A DNA stretch of 64,000 nt from Paenibacillus chitinolyticus NBRC 15660 (GTDB lineage Bacteria; Bacillota; Bacilli; Paenibacillales; NBRC-103111), in assembly GCF_000739915.1 (NCBI RefSeq), contig NZ_BBJT01000009.1, positions 1 to 64,000 on the forward strand. Reading direction: 5' to 3'. Of this stretch, positions 45,417 to 53,968 are shown one piece after another; position 1 is the stretch's first letter, and every line of letters starts with the position of its first letter. A program made the position numbers and the translations under genes. The notes under the pieces were generated by a model, which saw only the letters and a list, made by a program, of their open reading frames with translations, made no database searches and was not told the DNA's origin.

Positions 45417-46565
45417 ATGTTTGAATTTGATCTGGATATGGAACAATTGGCCCAGATAAAAGTCATCGGTGTGGGCGGCGGCGGCAGTAATGCAGTTAAC
45501 CGGATGATCGAGAATGGAGTGCAGGGTGTCGAGTTCATTACGGTCAACACCGATGCACAGGCACTTCATCTGGCCAAATCGGAGCACAAGCTCCAAATTG
45601 GTGATAAATTAACGCGCGGCTTGGGAGCCGGCGCCAACCCCGATGTGGGGAAGAAAGCCGCTGAAGAATCACGCGATTTAATTATGAACACGCTCAAAGG
45701 CGCGGACATGGTATTCGTAACCGCAGGTATGGGCGGGGGAACCGGTACGGGTGCTGCTCCGGTTATCGCGGAAATCGCGAAAGAGTGCGGCGCGCTGACG
45801 GTGGGTGTCGTAACCCGCCCGTTCACGTTCGAAGGGCGCAAACGCGCCGCTCAGGCTGAACAGGGCATCGCGGCGCTCAAAGAAAAAGTGGACACGCTGA
45901 TCGTAATTCCAAACGACCGTCTCCTTGAGATTGTAGACAAGAAGACGCCTATGCTGGAAGCGTTCCGCCAAGCGGATAACGTCCTTCGTCAAGGGGTACA
46001 GGGGATTTCCGACCTGATCGCCGTGCCGGGTCTTATCAACCTTGACTTTGCCGACGTAAAAACCATTATGACCGAGCGTGGTTCGGCTCTTATGGGTATC
46101 GGTATCGCGACAGGCGAGAACCGTGCCGCCGAAGCCGCCAAGAAAGCCATTATGAGTCCGCTGCTTGAAACCTCTATCGAGGGTGCTCGCGGGGTTTTGA
46201 TGAACATCACGGGCGGTACAAATCTTAGCCTCTACGAAGTAAACGAAGCTGCGGACATCGTTGCTTCGGCTTCCGATATTGAGGTGAATATGATTTTCGG
46301 TGCGGTGATCAACGAGAATCTCAAAGAAGAGATTATGGTTACCGTTATCGCTACCGGATTCCAGGACAATCCGCAGCAGCAGCAGCCTCCTCAGCCGAAT
46401 AACCGCCGTCAAGGCGGCGTACAGTCGCAGCAACAGCAGCAACAGGAGACACCTGCCGAAACTCAGCAGCGTGTGAACAATTTGCGGCCGTTCGGCGGTC
46501 AACCGGGAGACCTGGAAGTCCCGACGTTCCTGCGCAACCGCGGACGTAACAATCTCGACAAATAA
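45417..46565 (+). CDS. ftsZ: Cell division protein FtsZ
   Basis: A 382-residue tubulin-like GTPase that forms the Z ring. I take ATG 45417 ([18 protein letters not shown]) as start, with AGGGGGA about 11 bases before; TTG 45408 lies too close to it. The tubulin signature [10 protein letters not shown] (near 105-114), the synergy loop with [11 protein letters not shown], a variable linker very rich in Gln (about 318-350), and the C-terminal peptide [11 protein letters not shown] that binds FtsA and SepF are all present. It ends in a perfect terminator. Confidence 0.97.
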   Translation: MFEFDLDMEQLAQIKVIGVGGGGSNAVNRMIENGVQGVEFITVNTDAQALHLAKSEHKLQIGDKLTRGLGAGANPDVGKKAAEESRDLIMNTLKGADMVFVTAGMGGGTGTGAAPVIAEIAKECGALTVGVVTRPFTFEGRKRAAQAEQGIAALKEKVDTLIVIPNDRLLEIVDKKTPMLEAFRQADNVLRQGVQGISDLIAVPGLINLDFADVKTIMTERGSALMGIGIATGENRAAEAAKKAIMSPLLETSIEGARGVLMNITGGTNLSLYEVNEAADIVASASDIEVNMIFGAVINENLKEEIMVTVIATGFQDNPQQQQPPQPNNRRQGGVQSQQQQQQETPAETQQRVNNLRPFGGQPGDLEVPTFLRNRGRNNLDK

Positions 46566-46616
46566 TTCCGCTAACGGAATGGCATAGGTGGAGAGCAGCA
46601 AGCTGAGCCCTCCCGG

Positions 46617-46661
46617 AAAAGCCGTCACAACTGACCTAAGGTCAGTTGTGACGGCTTTTTT
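46617..46661 (+). terminator. Terminator of ftsZ
   Basis: AAAAGCCGTCACAACTGACC and its exact complement flank the loop TAA, a perfect 20-bp stem, followed by TTTTTT. It separates the dcw cluster from spoIIGA. Confidence 0.95.
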
Positions 46662-46674
46662 CTTTTCCCCACTA

Positions 46675-46741
46675 TGCGACAAAAATAGTTGGCGGACTCC
46701 GGCACGTTTAGACAGACTTTGAATTCGTCTTTTAATATACT
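46675..46741 (+). promoter_or_regulatory. Spo0A-activated spoIIG-type promoter
   Basis: TAGACA (46709-46714) and TATACT (46736-46741) are 21 bases apart, a long spacer like the 22 bases of the B. subtilis spoIIG promoter, which sigma-A can use only with Spo0A~P. Two boxes resemble TTCGACAAA: TGCGACAAA at 46675-46683 (8 of 9) and TTAGACAGA at 46708-46716 (7 of 9, over the -35). They are 33 bases apart in the same orientation. Confidence 0.6.
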
Positions 46742-46769
46742 AATCTCATCCGCTTGGGGGTGAGGAAAA

Positions 46770-47693
46770 TTGGTCGTATACGCGGATCTGATTTTCCTGG
46801 TGAATGTCGTCATGGATGCCGCCGTTTTACTAGTGACCGCGCGGACGCGACGATTGTCCTTCAAACCTTGGAAACTGGTGGTGTCCTCTGCGCTGGGCGG
46901 ATCTTATGTACTGCTTATGTTCGTACCTTCCTTGTCGTTCTTGTTTACTTTTGCGGCAAAGATCATTATGTCTCTCTGCATGGTATGGATTGCTTTCGGC
47001 TATGGCAGCTTGCAGCACTTTTTGCGCAACACGGGCACCTTCTATGTAGTCAACTTTGTGGCGGCGGGGGGCGTTTTCGGCCTGAACTACGTGTTTCAAA
47101 CATCGGGCGATGTGATGAACGGGCTTCTGTTCAGCCAAACGGGTGCGGCGAGGTTCAGTATCCGGATCGAGACTTGGGCAGTCATCGTGTTAGGAGCAGG
47201 TTCTCTGGTGCTGCACAGACTGGTGATGGCGGGAGTAAAGAAGAAGGAAGAACTGGCCGTCCATCTGGCGGAAGTAAGTGTGATCGTGGACGGTGCGGAT
47301 TTCCGTTGTACAGGCTTGATCGATACGGGTAACCAGCTCTACGATCCGCTGACACGGACTCCGGTGATGGTCATGGAGGCTTCGCAGCTTGCGAGTATGC
47401 TGCCGGAATCGTGGTTGAAACGAATCCGGGCAGCCGAGGTGGAACAGATTATCACGGCGATAGGTACGGAAGAAGACTTTGTATGGCAGGACCGTTTGCG
47501 GTTGGTGCCTTACCGGGGAGTAAACCGGAATACGCAGTTCATGCTGGCGATTAAACCCGACAAGGTGGTCATCACGTACGGCAGCGGTCAAGTGGAAACG
47601 ACGAAAGTACTTGTAGGGCTGGACGGAGGTCAACTCTCCGGTGACGGGGCGTATCATGCCATTATTCATCCGACGCTGGTTGCTGCCGGCTAA
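46770..47693 (+). CDS. spoIIGA: Sporulation sigma-E processing peptidase SpoIIGA
   Basis: A 307-residue membrane-bound aspartic protease that removes the pro-peptide of sigma-E in the mother cell. The TTG start at 46770 follows GGGGGTGAGG. Five membrane helices fill residues 1-155; the cytoplasmic protease domain has the active-site phrase [12 protein letters not shown] (Asp near 184) and ends with [12 protein letters not shown]. It precedes sigE by 29 bases in one operon, so enzyme and substrate are made together, and activation waits for the SpoIIR signal from the forespore. Confidence 0.95.
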   Translation: MVVYADLIFLVNVVMDAAVLLVTARTRRLSFKPWKLVVSSALGGSYVLLMFVPSLSFLFTFAAKIIMSLCMVWIAFGYGSLQHFLRNTGTFYVVNFVAAGGVFGLNYVFQTSGDVMNGLLFSQTGAARFSIRIETWAVIVLGAGSLVLHRLVMAGVKKKEELAVHLAEVSVIVDGADFRCTGLIDTGNQLYDPLTRTPVMVMEASQLASMLPESWLKRIRAAEVEQIITAIGTEEDFVWQDRLRLVPYRGVNRNTQFMLAIKPDKVVITYGSGQVETTKVLVGLDGGQLSGDGAYHAIIHPTLVAAG

Positions 47694-47722
47694 AGAAAGG
47701 TTATGAGTGGGAGGAAGCGGTT

Positions 47723-48445
47723 ATGCGGATCAAATGGAAATTGCAGATGCTAATTTTTTATTACAAGATTCTTATCTTTTTCGGTCTGAAAGGTGAAGAA
47801 ATTTATTACATAGGAGGAAGCGAAGCACTGCCTCCTCCGCTAACGCGGGAAGAAGAGGAATATTTGCTTGGAAAACTGCCCTCCGGGGACGCGGCCATCC
47901 GTGCCATGCTGATTGAACGCAACCTCCGGTTGGTTGTCTATATAGCCCGTAAATTTGAAAATACGGGCATTAACATTGAGGATCTGGTCTCCATAGGAGC
48001 GATCGGTCTTATTAAAGCGGTTAATACGTTCGACCCTGAGAAAAAAATTAAATTGGCGACTTATGCGTCACGCTGCATCGAGAATGAAATTCTCATGTAT
48101 CTCCGCCGCAACAGCAAAATACGGACAGAAGTGTCGTTCGACGAACCGCTGAATATCGATTGGGACGGAAACGAGCTGTTATTGTCCGATGTGCTGGGCA
48201 CCGAGAACGATACGATCTACCGCAACATCGAAGAGCAGGTAGACCGCAAGCTGCTGCATAAAGCGCTCGATAAGCTGACGGACCGGGAGCGAACGATCAT
48301 GGAACTTCGTTTTGGTCTCCAGGACGGTGAGGAGAAAACGCAGAAAGACGTTGCGGATCAGCTCGGCATTTCCCAGTCCTATATTTCCCGGCTGGAAAAG
48401 AGGATCATCAAACGGCTGCGCAAGGAGTTTAATAAAATGGTTTAA
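47723..48445 (+). CDS. sigE: RNA polymerase sporulation sigma factor sigma-E (pro-form)
   Basis: A 240-residue sigma-70 family factor for early mother-cell genes. The N-terminal 27 or so residues ([24 protein letters not shown]) are the membrane-binding pro-sequence; cleavage is expected before the conserved [14 protein letters not shown]. Region 2 includes [16 protein letters not shown] and [20 protein letters not shown]; region 4 includes [15 protein letters not shown] and the helix-turn-helix [31 protein letters not shown] precedes the ATG. Confidence 0.97.
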   Translation: MRIKWKLQMLIFYYKILIFFGLKGEEIYYIGGSEALPPPLTREEEEYLLGKLPSGDAAIRAMLIERNLRLVVYIARKFENTGINIEDLVSIGAIGLIKAVNTFDPEKKIKLATYASRCIENEILMYLRRNSKIRTEVSFDEPLNIDWDGNELLLSDVLGTENDTIYRNIEEQVDRKLLHKALDKLTDRERTIMELRFGLQDGEEKTQKDVADQLGISQSYISRLEKRIIKRLRKEFNKMV

Positions 48446-48448
48446 CCC

Positions 48449-48478
48449 AAAGCCTATCACCTGTGTGGTAGGCTTTTT
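48449..48478 (+). terminator. Terminator after sigE
   Basis: AAAGCCTATCAC pairs with GTGGTAGGCTTT (one mismatch) around CTGT and runs into TTTTT. It limits read-through into sigG, important because sigma-G must be made only in the forespore. Confidence 0.8.
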
Positions 48479-48653
48479 AGTATGACATTTCCATACGATT
48501 TTAAGGAGGTGCCGGATAATCTCCCCGAACGGGAGACGTATCTGCCTTCTTTTAAAAAAATTATCGGAAACTGAAAGCGAATACGGGCCAACAGCGGCAG
48601 GAGAGAGCAAGCATCCGGGCACTTGTCAAGGGGGGAGACACGCTCTTCACAGC

Positions 48654-48682
48654 GCATAAAAACACGGGTCGCGGAGATAATT
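48654..48682 (+). promoter_or_regulatory. Sigma-F-type promoter for sigG
   Basis: GCATA (48654-48658) matches the forespore -35 GYATA; GGAGATAATT (48673-48682) fits the sigma-F -10 GGNNANANT exactly; the spacer is 14. B. subtilis sigG (spoIIIG) is known to be transcribed by sigma-F. The remaining gap 48479-48653 has an AAGGAGGTG without a usable start codon and a small TCTCCC/GGGAGA hairpin. Confidence 0.55.
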
Positions 48683-48716
48683 AACAGTAATGTTTCTCCT
48701 TGGGAGGTAAATCACC

Positions 48717-49499
48717 GTGACCCGAAATAAAGTCGAAATATGTGGTGTCGATACCGCCAAACTTCCTGTTCTGACGAATGTGGAAATGCGTGAACTGTTC
48801 ACCAATCTGCAGACGAAGAACGACCGATCCGCAAGAGAGAAACTGGTCAATGGCAACCTGAGACTGGTACTCAGCGTGATTCAGCGTTTCAACAACCGAG
48901 GCGAGTTCGTCGACGACCTTTTTCAAGTGGGCTGCATCGGCCTGATGAAAGCGATCGATAACTTCGATCTGGGCCAGAACGTGAAGTTTTCAACGTATGC
49001 GGTGCCGATGATCATCGGAGAAATACGCAGATATCTGCGGGATAACAATCCGATCCGTGTCTCCCGTTCTTTGCGGGATATTGCTTACAAAGCGCTTCAG
49101 GTCCGCGACAGTTTAACGAACAAAAATTCCCGCGAACCGACGATTTACGAAATTTCCGAAGTGCTGAATGTTCCGAAAGAGGATGTCGTGTTCGCGCTTG
49201 ACGCGATTCAAGACCCCGTTTCCCTGTTTGAGCCGATTTACCATGACGGCGGGGACCCGATCTATGTGATGGATCAGATCAGCGATGAACGCAACAAAGA
49301 CATGTCGTGGATTGAAGGAATCGCGTTGAGAGAAGCGATGAGAAAGCTCGGCTCCCGCGAAAAAATGATTTTGTCGATGCGCTTTTTCGAAGGCAAAACC
49401 CAGATGGAAGTCGCCGATGAAATCGGAATTTCGCAGGCGCAGGTGTCAAGGCTGGAGAAATCGGCGATCACCCAGATGCAGAAACATGTCAAAAGCTGA
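48717..49499 (+). CDS. sigG: RNA polymerase sporulation sigma factor sigma-G
   Basis: A 260-residue late forespore sigma factor. GTG start at 48717 after TTGGGAGGTAA. It begins TRNKVEICGVDTAKLPVL as in B. subtilis SigG, followed by region 2 (NLRLVLSVIQRFNNRG, FDLGQNVKFSTYAVPMIIGEIRR), region 3 (REPTIYEISEVL) and region 4 with the helix-turn-helix TQMEVADEIGISQAQVSRLE. No pro-peptide. Activity is normally held back by SpoIIAB-type and CsfB anti-sigma factors. Confidence 0.97.
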   Translation: MTRNKVEICGVDTAKLPVLTNVEMRELFTNLQTKNDRSAREKLVNGNLRLVLSVIQRFNNRGEFVDDLFQVGCIGLMKAIDNFDLGQNVKFSTYAVPMIIGEIRRYLRDNNPIRVSRSLRDIAYKALQVRDSLTNKNSREPTIYEISEVLNVPKEDVVFALDAIQDPVSLFEPIYHDGGDPIYVMDQISDERNKDMSWIEGIALREAMRKLGSREKMILSMRFFEGKTQMEVADEIGISQAQVSRLEKSAITQMQKHVKS

Positions 49500-49541
49500 T
49501 TGATCACCGCCTGCCCGATTTACTTGCACGCACATCTATCG

Positions 49542-49564
49542 AAAGCCCGGATTCCGGGCTTTTT
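49542..49564 (+). terminator. Terminator of sigG
   Basis: AAAGCCCGG and CCGGGCTTT around ATT form a perfect 9-bp stem that runs into TTTTT. Confidence 0.9.
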
Positions 49565-49616
49565 GTTATGCCCGCTTTTCCGGTTGGACCCCGTGAGCCG
49601 CTTTTCTTGGTTTTTC

Positions 49617-49647
49617 AGGACATTTTGGCCGTGTCCCTCATATACTA
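49617..49647 (+). promoter_or_regulatory. Mother-cell sigma-type promoter for ylmC
   Basis: CATATACTA (49639-49647) fits the -10 patterns of sigma-E (CATANNNT) and sigma-K (CATANNNTA). GGACATTT (49617-49624) holds the AC of a sigma-K -35 and a partial sigma-E -35. It is 40 bases before ylmC, the member of a sporulation-linked family. Confidence 0.4.
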
Positions 49648-49687
49648 GAACAAACGGGCGAATAACCTGAAAGCGTGGGGTAAGCAG

Positions 49688-49984
49688 ATGAAAATATCCG
49701 ACTTTCAAACGAAAGACGTTATTAATATTGTGGATGGCAAGAAACTGGGCCAGATCAGCGATTTGGAGCTTGAACTCCGTCAAGGCCGGATCGATTCCAT
49801 TGTCGTTCCGAACAGCAGCAAGTTTTTCGGTTTGTTTGGGGGAGGAACGGATCTTATCATTCCCTGGAAGAATATCGTCAAAATCGGAGCCGACGTCGTT
49901 CTGGTCAAACTGGAGGAAGCGAAAACTTACCGGGCCGTCGAGGAGAGCGATTCCGCTGATTATAACCGCAGCCCACGCGGGTAA
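49688..49984 (+). CDS. ylmC: YlmC/YmxH family PRC-barrel sporulation protein
   Basis: A 98-residue protein that is nearly all one PRC-barrel domain (KISDFQTKDVINIVDGKKLGQISDLELELRQGRIDSIVVP), an RNA- or protein-binding fold. It matches the YlmC/YmxH family, found only in endospore formers, and lies between sigG and pgeF as in B. subtilis (ylmA is missing here). GTGGGGTAAGCAG precedes the ATG. A terminator follows, so it is a single-gene unit. Function not known. Confidence 0.88.
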   Translation: MKISDFQTKDVINIVDGKKLGQISDLELELRQGRIDSIVVPNSSKFFGLFGGGTDLIIPWKNIVKIGADVVLVKLEEAKTYRAVEESDSADYNRSPRG

Positions 49985-50015
49985 TAGAAGTGGATATGAG
50001 GACGGTCGTACTTTC

Positions 50016-50078
50016 GGGCGCTTCGTTAGAAGGCATCGGTTATAAAACATCGGCTATAAAACGAAGACGCCCCTTTTT
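50016..50078 (+). terminator. Terminator after ylmC with a repeat in its loop
   Basis: GGGCG-C-TTCGTT pairs with AACGAA-GA-CGCCC, followed by CTTTTT. The loop is mostly two adjacent 14-base copies, ATCGGTTATAAAAC (50035) and ATCGGCTATAAAAC (50049), differing at one base. Confidence 0.7.
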
Positions 50079-50101
50079 CATAACTGCCGCACCGCCAATT
50101 T

Positions 50102-50130
50102 TTGTCGTCTTATGACCGATATGGTAAACT
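50102..50130 (+). promoter_or_regulatory. Promoter of the ylmD-divIVA group
   Basis: TTGTCG (50102-50107), 17 bases, TAAACT (50125-50130) with an extended TG at 50122. Transcription would begin about 45 bases before the pgeF start. Confidence 0.5.
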
Positions 50131-50181
50131 TGAACAAGCAGAAAAGGCCGCTGTAGGCCGGGGATACGGAGGGGACAAGCA

Positions 50182-51036
50182 GTGGAACCGTTTGTACGCA
50201 AGAAATCAAATTCCGGTGAACCGGAGCTTTTTGTGCTGGAAAGGCTTCAGGAACGTTTTCCTTTCGTTCAGGCCGGATTTACATCGCGTCACGGAGGAGT
50301 GAGTTCGGCTCCTTTCGATTCGCTTAATCTGGGCTTGCATGTAAACGATGCGGACGAGGATGTCGTCGAGAACCGGAAGAGACTTGCCGCAGCGCTCGGA
50401 GTGCCCTTTGAAGCGCTCACGTTCGGCGAACAGGTGCACGGCAAAGAGGTAGCGGTCATCGAAAAGAAACAGATGGGAAGCGGACGCATATCGCGTGCCG
50501 ATGCGATTCAGGGCAAGGACGCTTTTATCACGGCCGGAAAAGGAATCATGCTCTGCGCCTTATACGCGGACTGCGTTCCGCTTTATCTGATCGATCCGGT
50601 GAACAGGGTCGTAGGAATCGCCCACGCCGGCTGGAAAGGAACGGTCCAGAATATCGGCGCGGCCGCGCTTGCTTCAATGACCCGCTCCTTCGGAAGCAGG
50701 CCGGAAGACGTGCACGCCGTAATCGGGCCTTCCATAGGCGGCTGTTGTTACGAAGTGGATGATTTTGTCGCGGGCCGCGTTTACGAGAGCCATTTGGATA
50801 CCGGCATTTCCAAAAAACAGACGGAAACTGTCGTTATCCCCCGTAAAGAAGGCAAATATCAGTTGAATTTGCAGGAATGCAACCGACAATTTCTTGAGAA
50901 AGCAGGAATTTTGTCGTCGCATATAGAAGTAACAGAGTTATGTACGAGCTGTTCGACCGATCTGTTCTTTTCCCATCGTAAAGAAGGGGGTTCGACCGGG
51001 CGTATGGCAGCCTGGATTGGTCTCAGAAACGACTGA
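50182..51036 (+). CDS. pgeF: Peptidoglycan editing factor PgeF (YlmD/YfiH)
   Basis: A 284-residue protein of the laccase-like Cu/Zn family. The E. coli relative removes wrongly inserted L-Ser from UDP-MurNAc peptides; adenosine-deaminase-like activity is also reported for the family. GTG start at 50182 after GGAGGGGAC. Metal ligands are in GEQVHGKEV (His), ALYADCVPL (Cys) and GIAHAGWKGT (His). CCYEV and LNLQECNRQFL are typical of the C-terminal part. It fits functionally beside a cell-wall cluster. Confidence 0.92.
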   Translation: MEPFVRKKSNSGEPELFVLERLQERFPFVQAGFTSRHGGVSSAPFDSLNLGLHVNDADEDVVENRKRLAAALGVPFEALTFGEQVHGKEVAVIEKKQMGSGRISRADAIQGKDAFITAGKGIMLCALYADCVPLYLIDPVNRVVGIAHAGWKGTVQNIGAAALASMTRSFGSRPEDVHAVIGPSIGGCCYEVDDFVAGRVYESHLDTGISKKQTETVVIPRKEGKYQLNLQECNRQFLEKAGILSSHIEVTELCTSCSTDLFFSHRKEGGSTGRMAAWIGLRND

Positions 51037-51084
51037 TCCGGCCCGACAATATATAGACAGCATGGAGGGAGTGAACCGCTGCTG

Positions 51085-51768
51085 ATGAATTTGCAGGCGC
51101 GTATTGAAGATGTGCACCACCGCATTGAGGCGGCTTGCCGGCGGTCCGGCCGCAGCCCTGAAGACATAAACGTGATCGCGGTTACGAAATATGTATCTCT
51201 GGAAGCCACGCGCGAGGCTCTCGACCATGGGTTAACACAGGTGGGAGAGAACCGCTGGCAGGATGCCAAAGAAAAATGGGAAGCACTCGGGGACCGGGGC
51301 GACTGGCATTTTATCGGGCATTTGCAAACGAACAAGGTGAAGGACATTATAGGGAAATTCGCGTATATCCATTCTCTGGATCGTGCTTCGCTGGCCAAAG
51401 AACTGGAAAAAGAGGCCGCCAAGCGGGATCTTTTCGTCAAATGTTTTATACAAGTGAACGTATCCGGCGAGGAATCCAAATACGGACTGCCCCCGGAGGA
51501 GCTGGAATCCTTCGCGAAGGATTTGAAGCAGTACCCCCATCTTCAGATCGTCGGCTTGATGACCATGGCCCCGCTGGAGGCCGAAGCGGAAGCGACCCGG
51601 CCCGTATTCAGGAAGCTGCGCGAGCTGAGGGACGCGCTCAACGCCGAGCGGATTCTGCCGGAACCTTTGCGGCATTTGTCCATGGGGATGTCGGGAGATT
51701 TTGAAGTGGCGATCGAAGAGGGCGCAACTTGGGTGCGTTTAGGTACCGTGCTTGTCGGAAAGTCTTGA
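51085..51768 (+). CDS. ylmE: PLP-binding protein YlmE (YggS family)
   Basis: A 227-residue single-domain TIM barrel with pyridoxal phosphate bound to the Lys in VIAVTKYVSLE (near 36). GENRWQDAKEKWEAL, WHFIGHLQTNKVK, GLMTMAP and LSMGMSGDFEVAIEEGATWVRLG are family signatures. No catalysis is known; the family controls free PLP and amino-acid balance. GGAGGGAG lies 14 bases upstream of the ATG, rather far, so an upstream CTG start cannot be ruled out. Confidence 0.92.
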   Translation: MNLQARIEDVHHRIEAACRRSGRSPEDINVIAVTKYVSLEATREALDHGLTQVGENRWQDAKEKWEALGDRGDWHFIGHLQTNKVKDIIGKFAYIHSLDRASLAKELEKEAAKRDLFVKCFIQVNVSGEESKYGLPPEELESFAKDLKQYPHLQIVGLMTMAPLEAEAEATRPVFRKLRELRDALNAERILPEPLRHLSMGMSGDFEVAIEEGATWVRLGTVLVGKS

Positions 51769-51804
51769 ATGAATACCATCTTTTCCACAGAGGAGGAGCG
51801 TCGG

Positions 51805-52230
51805 ATGGGCGTTATGAATAAATTTATGAATTTTATCGGACTTCAGGAAGAAGAAGAGGTCGTAGAACGGGAAAGAATTGTAGAAACTCCGGAAGAACCT
51901 GAAACCCCGGTGCAGGAACAACGTACGAAACAGAGTAAGAATAACATTGTGAGCATTCATTCGCAGAAAAACAGCCGTGTTGTTCTTCACGAACCTCATT
52001 CTTTCGACGATTCCCAGGAGATCGCGGATCATCTGCGTTCCCGCCGGACCGTCGTCGTGAATTTGCAGCGGGTTCGTCCCGAACAAGCGGTACGTATTTT
52101 CGATTTCCTGAACGGGACCGTTTATGCGCTGAACGGATCGATCTCCAAGATCGGCCCGAATATTTTCCTGTGCGCCCCGGATTCCGTAGAAATTCAGGGA
52201 TCGATCTCGGATTTTTTGCATGAAGCTTAG
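51805..52230 (+). CDS. sepF: Cell division protein SepF
   Basis: A 141-residue FtsZ-binding protein. I choose ATG 51805, 8 bases after AGGAGG, giving MGVMNKFMNFIGLQEEEE: an amphipathic membrane-binding helix. The frame extends back to 51769 right against the ylmE stop. After an acidic linker (to about 45) comes the SepF core VVLHEPHSFDDSQEIADHL, RTVVVNLQRVRPEQAVRIFDFLNG, which polymerises into arcs that bend the Z ring. Confidence 0.94.
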   Translation: MGVMNKFMNFIGLQEEEEVVERERIVETPEEPETPVQEQRTKQSKNNIVSIHSQKNSRVVLHEPHSFDDSQEIADHLRSRRTVVVNLQRVRPEQAVRIFDFLNGTVYALNGSISKIGPNIFLCAPDSVEIQGSISDFLHEA

Positions 52231-52260
52231 CATTGGACAAAAAGGTTGAGGTGAAAGCGG

Positions 52261-52536
52261 TTGGTCATGAACATTTACGGGTTAATCGATACATTGGCCC
52301 AAATTTACTTTTATATGATTTTCGGTTACGTGCTGCTTTCCTGGTTCCCGAATGCACGCGAGAGCTTTATCGGCGAACTGCTGGCGAAACTCGTGGAGCC
52401 CTATCTGAGCGCATTCCGCCGCTTTATCCCGCCGATCGGCCCGCTTGATATTTCTCCGATCGTTGCCATGGGCGTATTCTGGCTCGTCGTCGCAGGCCTC
52501 AAAGTCGTGGTCGGCTACATCGTGGGGATATTCTAG
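52261..52536 (+). CDS. ylmG: YggT-family membrane protein YlmG
   Basis: A 91-residue protein with two membrane segments (about 10-28 and 65-90) around a loop with FPNARESFIGELLAKLVEPYLSAFRRFIPPIGPLDISPIV, the YGGT signature. TTG 52261, seven bases after GAGGTGA, is the best start; ATG 52267 is possible. Relatives in plastids and pneumococcus affect nucleoid or septum positioning. Its stop overlaps the ylmH start by one base. Confidence 0.88.
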   Translation: MVMNIYGLIDTLAQIYFYMIFGYVLLSWFPNARESFIGELLAKLVEPYLSAFRRFIPPIGPLDISPIVAMGVFWLVVAGLKVVVGYIVGIF

Positions 52537-53315
52537 TGGCCAAAGAAATTTACGGGCATTTCCATCCCGATGAGCATGCTTTCGTGGACCGGGCCCAGGA
52601 GTGGGTCGAGAACGCCGCCCATCACAAAGTGAAGCGGACGGACTTTCTCGATCCCCGGCAAGCTTTTATCCTCCGCACACTGGTTAACCGCAATCCCGAC
52701 GTGAACTGCAGATTGGATGGCGGGTACCCGGATGCGGAGCGCCAGAGAGCGATTCTCGGGCCGGATTACCTGAATCTCTCGGGCGAAGATATGGGGCTGA
52801 GAGTTCTGTCCGTAGAATCCGGCGACAGCAAGTTTCAGGCGCTTAGTCACGGCGATTATATGGGAGCGATTCTGGCGCTCGGCATGAAAAGGGACAAGGT
52901 AGGGGATATTAACGTATCCGAACAGGGCTGCCATTTCGTCGTGGCGGAAGAAGCGGCCGATTATCTTCATCTCAATCTCAGCCAAGTGCATCGCGTGCAT
53001 GTGACGACCGAGATTTTGCCCATCGATAAGTTGAGACCGTCCGCCGTTAAACTGGAGGAGATGTCGCTATCCGTAGCTTCTCTTCGTCTGGATGGAATTG
53101 TAAGCGATGTATTCCGATTAAGCCGGGCCAAAGTTCTCATTCCGATCGGGGCCGGCAAATGCAAAGTGAACTGGAAGCCCGAAGAGAATCCGAGCGTCCC
53201 CCTACAGGAGGGCGACGTCGTTTCTTTACAGGGCTTTGGGCGTTTTCGTGTCCTGGAAATAGAAGGAGTGACGAAGAAAGGCAGAACCCGCATGAAAGTA
53301 GGCAAATACGTTTAA
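52536..53315 (+). CDS. ylmH: RNA-binding S4-domain protein YlmH
   Basis: A 259-residue protein beginning with GTG that shares its first G with the ylmG stop. Residues 1-170 form the YlmH-specific domain (HPDEHAFVDRAQEWVENA, LTRFLDPRQ-like motif, GGYPDAERQRAIL); the C-terminal S4 domain has SLRLDGIVSDVFRLSRAKVLIPIGAGKCKVNW. Relatives bind stalled 50S subunits carrying peptidyl-tRNA and act in ribosome rescue, as RqcP-like factors. It lies in the division gene group by position only. Confidence 0.9.
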   Translation: MAKEIYGHFHPDEHAFVDRAQEWVENAAHHKVKRTDFLDPRQAFILRTLVNRNPDVNCRLDGGYPDAERQRAILGPDYLNLSGEDMGLRVLSVESGDSKFQALSHGDYMGAILALGMKRDKVGDINVSEQGCHFVVAEEAADYLHLNLSQVHRVHVTTEILPIDKLRPSAVKLEEMSLSVASLRLDGIVSDVFRLSRAKVLIPIGAGKCKVNWKPEENPSVPLQEGDVVSLQGFGRFRVLEIEGVTKKGRTRMKVGKYV

Positions 53316-53338
53316 CCTATTTTTAAGTGCGAGGAATG

Positions 53339-53376
53339 AAGGAATTTTCGCTTTTCCGTCGAAATTCTATTTCTTA
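53339..53376 (+). other. Inverted repeat and promoter-like bases before divIVA
   Basis: GAATTTTCG and CGAAATTC form an imperfect hairpin followed by TATTTCTT, so a weak ylmH terminator is possible. The same bases hold AAGGAATTT and GTCGAAATT, 10 bases apart, close to a sigma-H promoter pattern. I cannot decide between the two. Confidence 0.3.
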
Positions 53377-53424
53377 ACTGAACCGTACAAACTCTCCACC
53401 GGTTAACATTCTAGGAGGTGCACC

Positions 53425-53910
53425 ATGCCCTTAACACCACTCGATATACATAACAAAGAATTTGCGCGCTCTTTCCGCGGCTATGACGAAGATGACGTGA
53501 ACGAATTTCTGGACCAGGTCATCAAGGACTACGAGGCCGTTATTCGTGAAAACAAAGAGCTCCAAAACCAAATTCTGGCGCTGCAGGAACGGCTGGATCA
53601 CTTCTCCAATATTGAAGAAACGTTGAGCAAAACGATTATTGTCGCGCAGGAAGCCGCCGATGAGGTGAAGAACAACGCGAAGAAAGAAGCGCAGCTTGTA
53701 CTCAAGGAAGCGGAAAAGAACGCCGACCGGATTATCAACGAATCGTTGACGCGTTCCCGTAAAGTTTCGATGGAAACCGAAGAGCTGAAGAAGCAGGCGA
53801 GCATTTACCGCACACGCTTCCGCACTCTGCTCGAAGCGCAGCTGGAACTCCTTCAGGATGAAGGCTGGAAGACGCTCGATCACGACAAGGTGCTTGAACT
53901 CGAGAAGTAA
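53425..53910 (+). CDS. divIVA: Cell pole/septum protein DivIVA
   Basis: A 161-residue coiled-coil protein that gathers at curved membrane at septa and poles. The N-terminal domain MPLTPLDIHNKEFARSFRGY contains the membrane-inserting Phe17 and Arg18; long coiled coils follow (about 28-60 and 65-140). AGGAGGTGCACC gives a very strong ribosome site. It organises Min proteins and, during sporulation, chromosome anchoring. Last gene of the ylm group. Confidence 0.95.
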   Translation: MPLTPLDIHNKEFARSFRGYDEDDVNEFLDQVIKDYEAVIRENKELQNQILALQERLDHFSNIEETLSKTIIVAQEAADEVKNNAKKEAQLVLKEAEKNADRIINESLTRSRKVSMETEELKKQASIYRTRFRTLLEAQLELLQDEGWKTLDHDKVLELEK

Positions 53911-53933
53911 TCGGCTTACAAGAACGGGTTTCA

Positions 53934-53962
53934 TTGACTACCAGACCCGGATTCGATATACT
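53934..53962 (+). promoter_or_regulatory. Sigma-A promoter for ileS
   Basis: TTGACT (53934-53939), 17 bases, TATACT (53957-53962). Start of transcription near 53969, at the head of the T-box leader. Confidence 0.75.
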
Positions 53963-53968
53963 TCGGGT

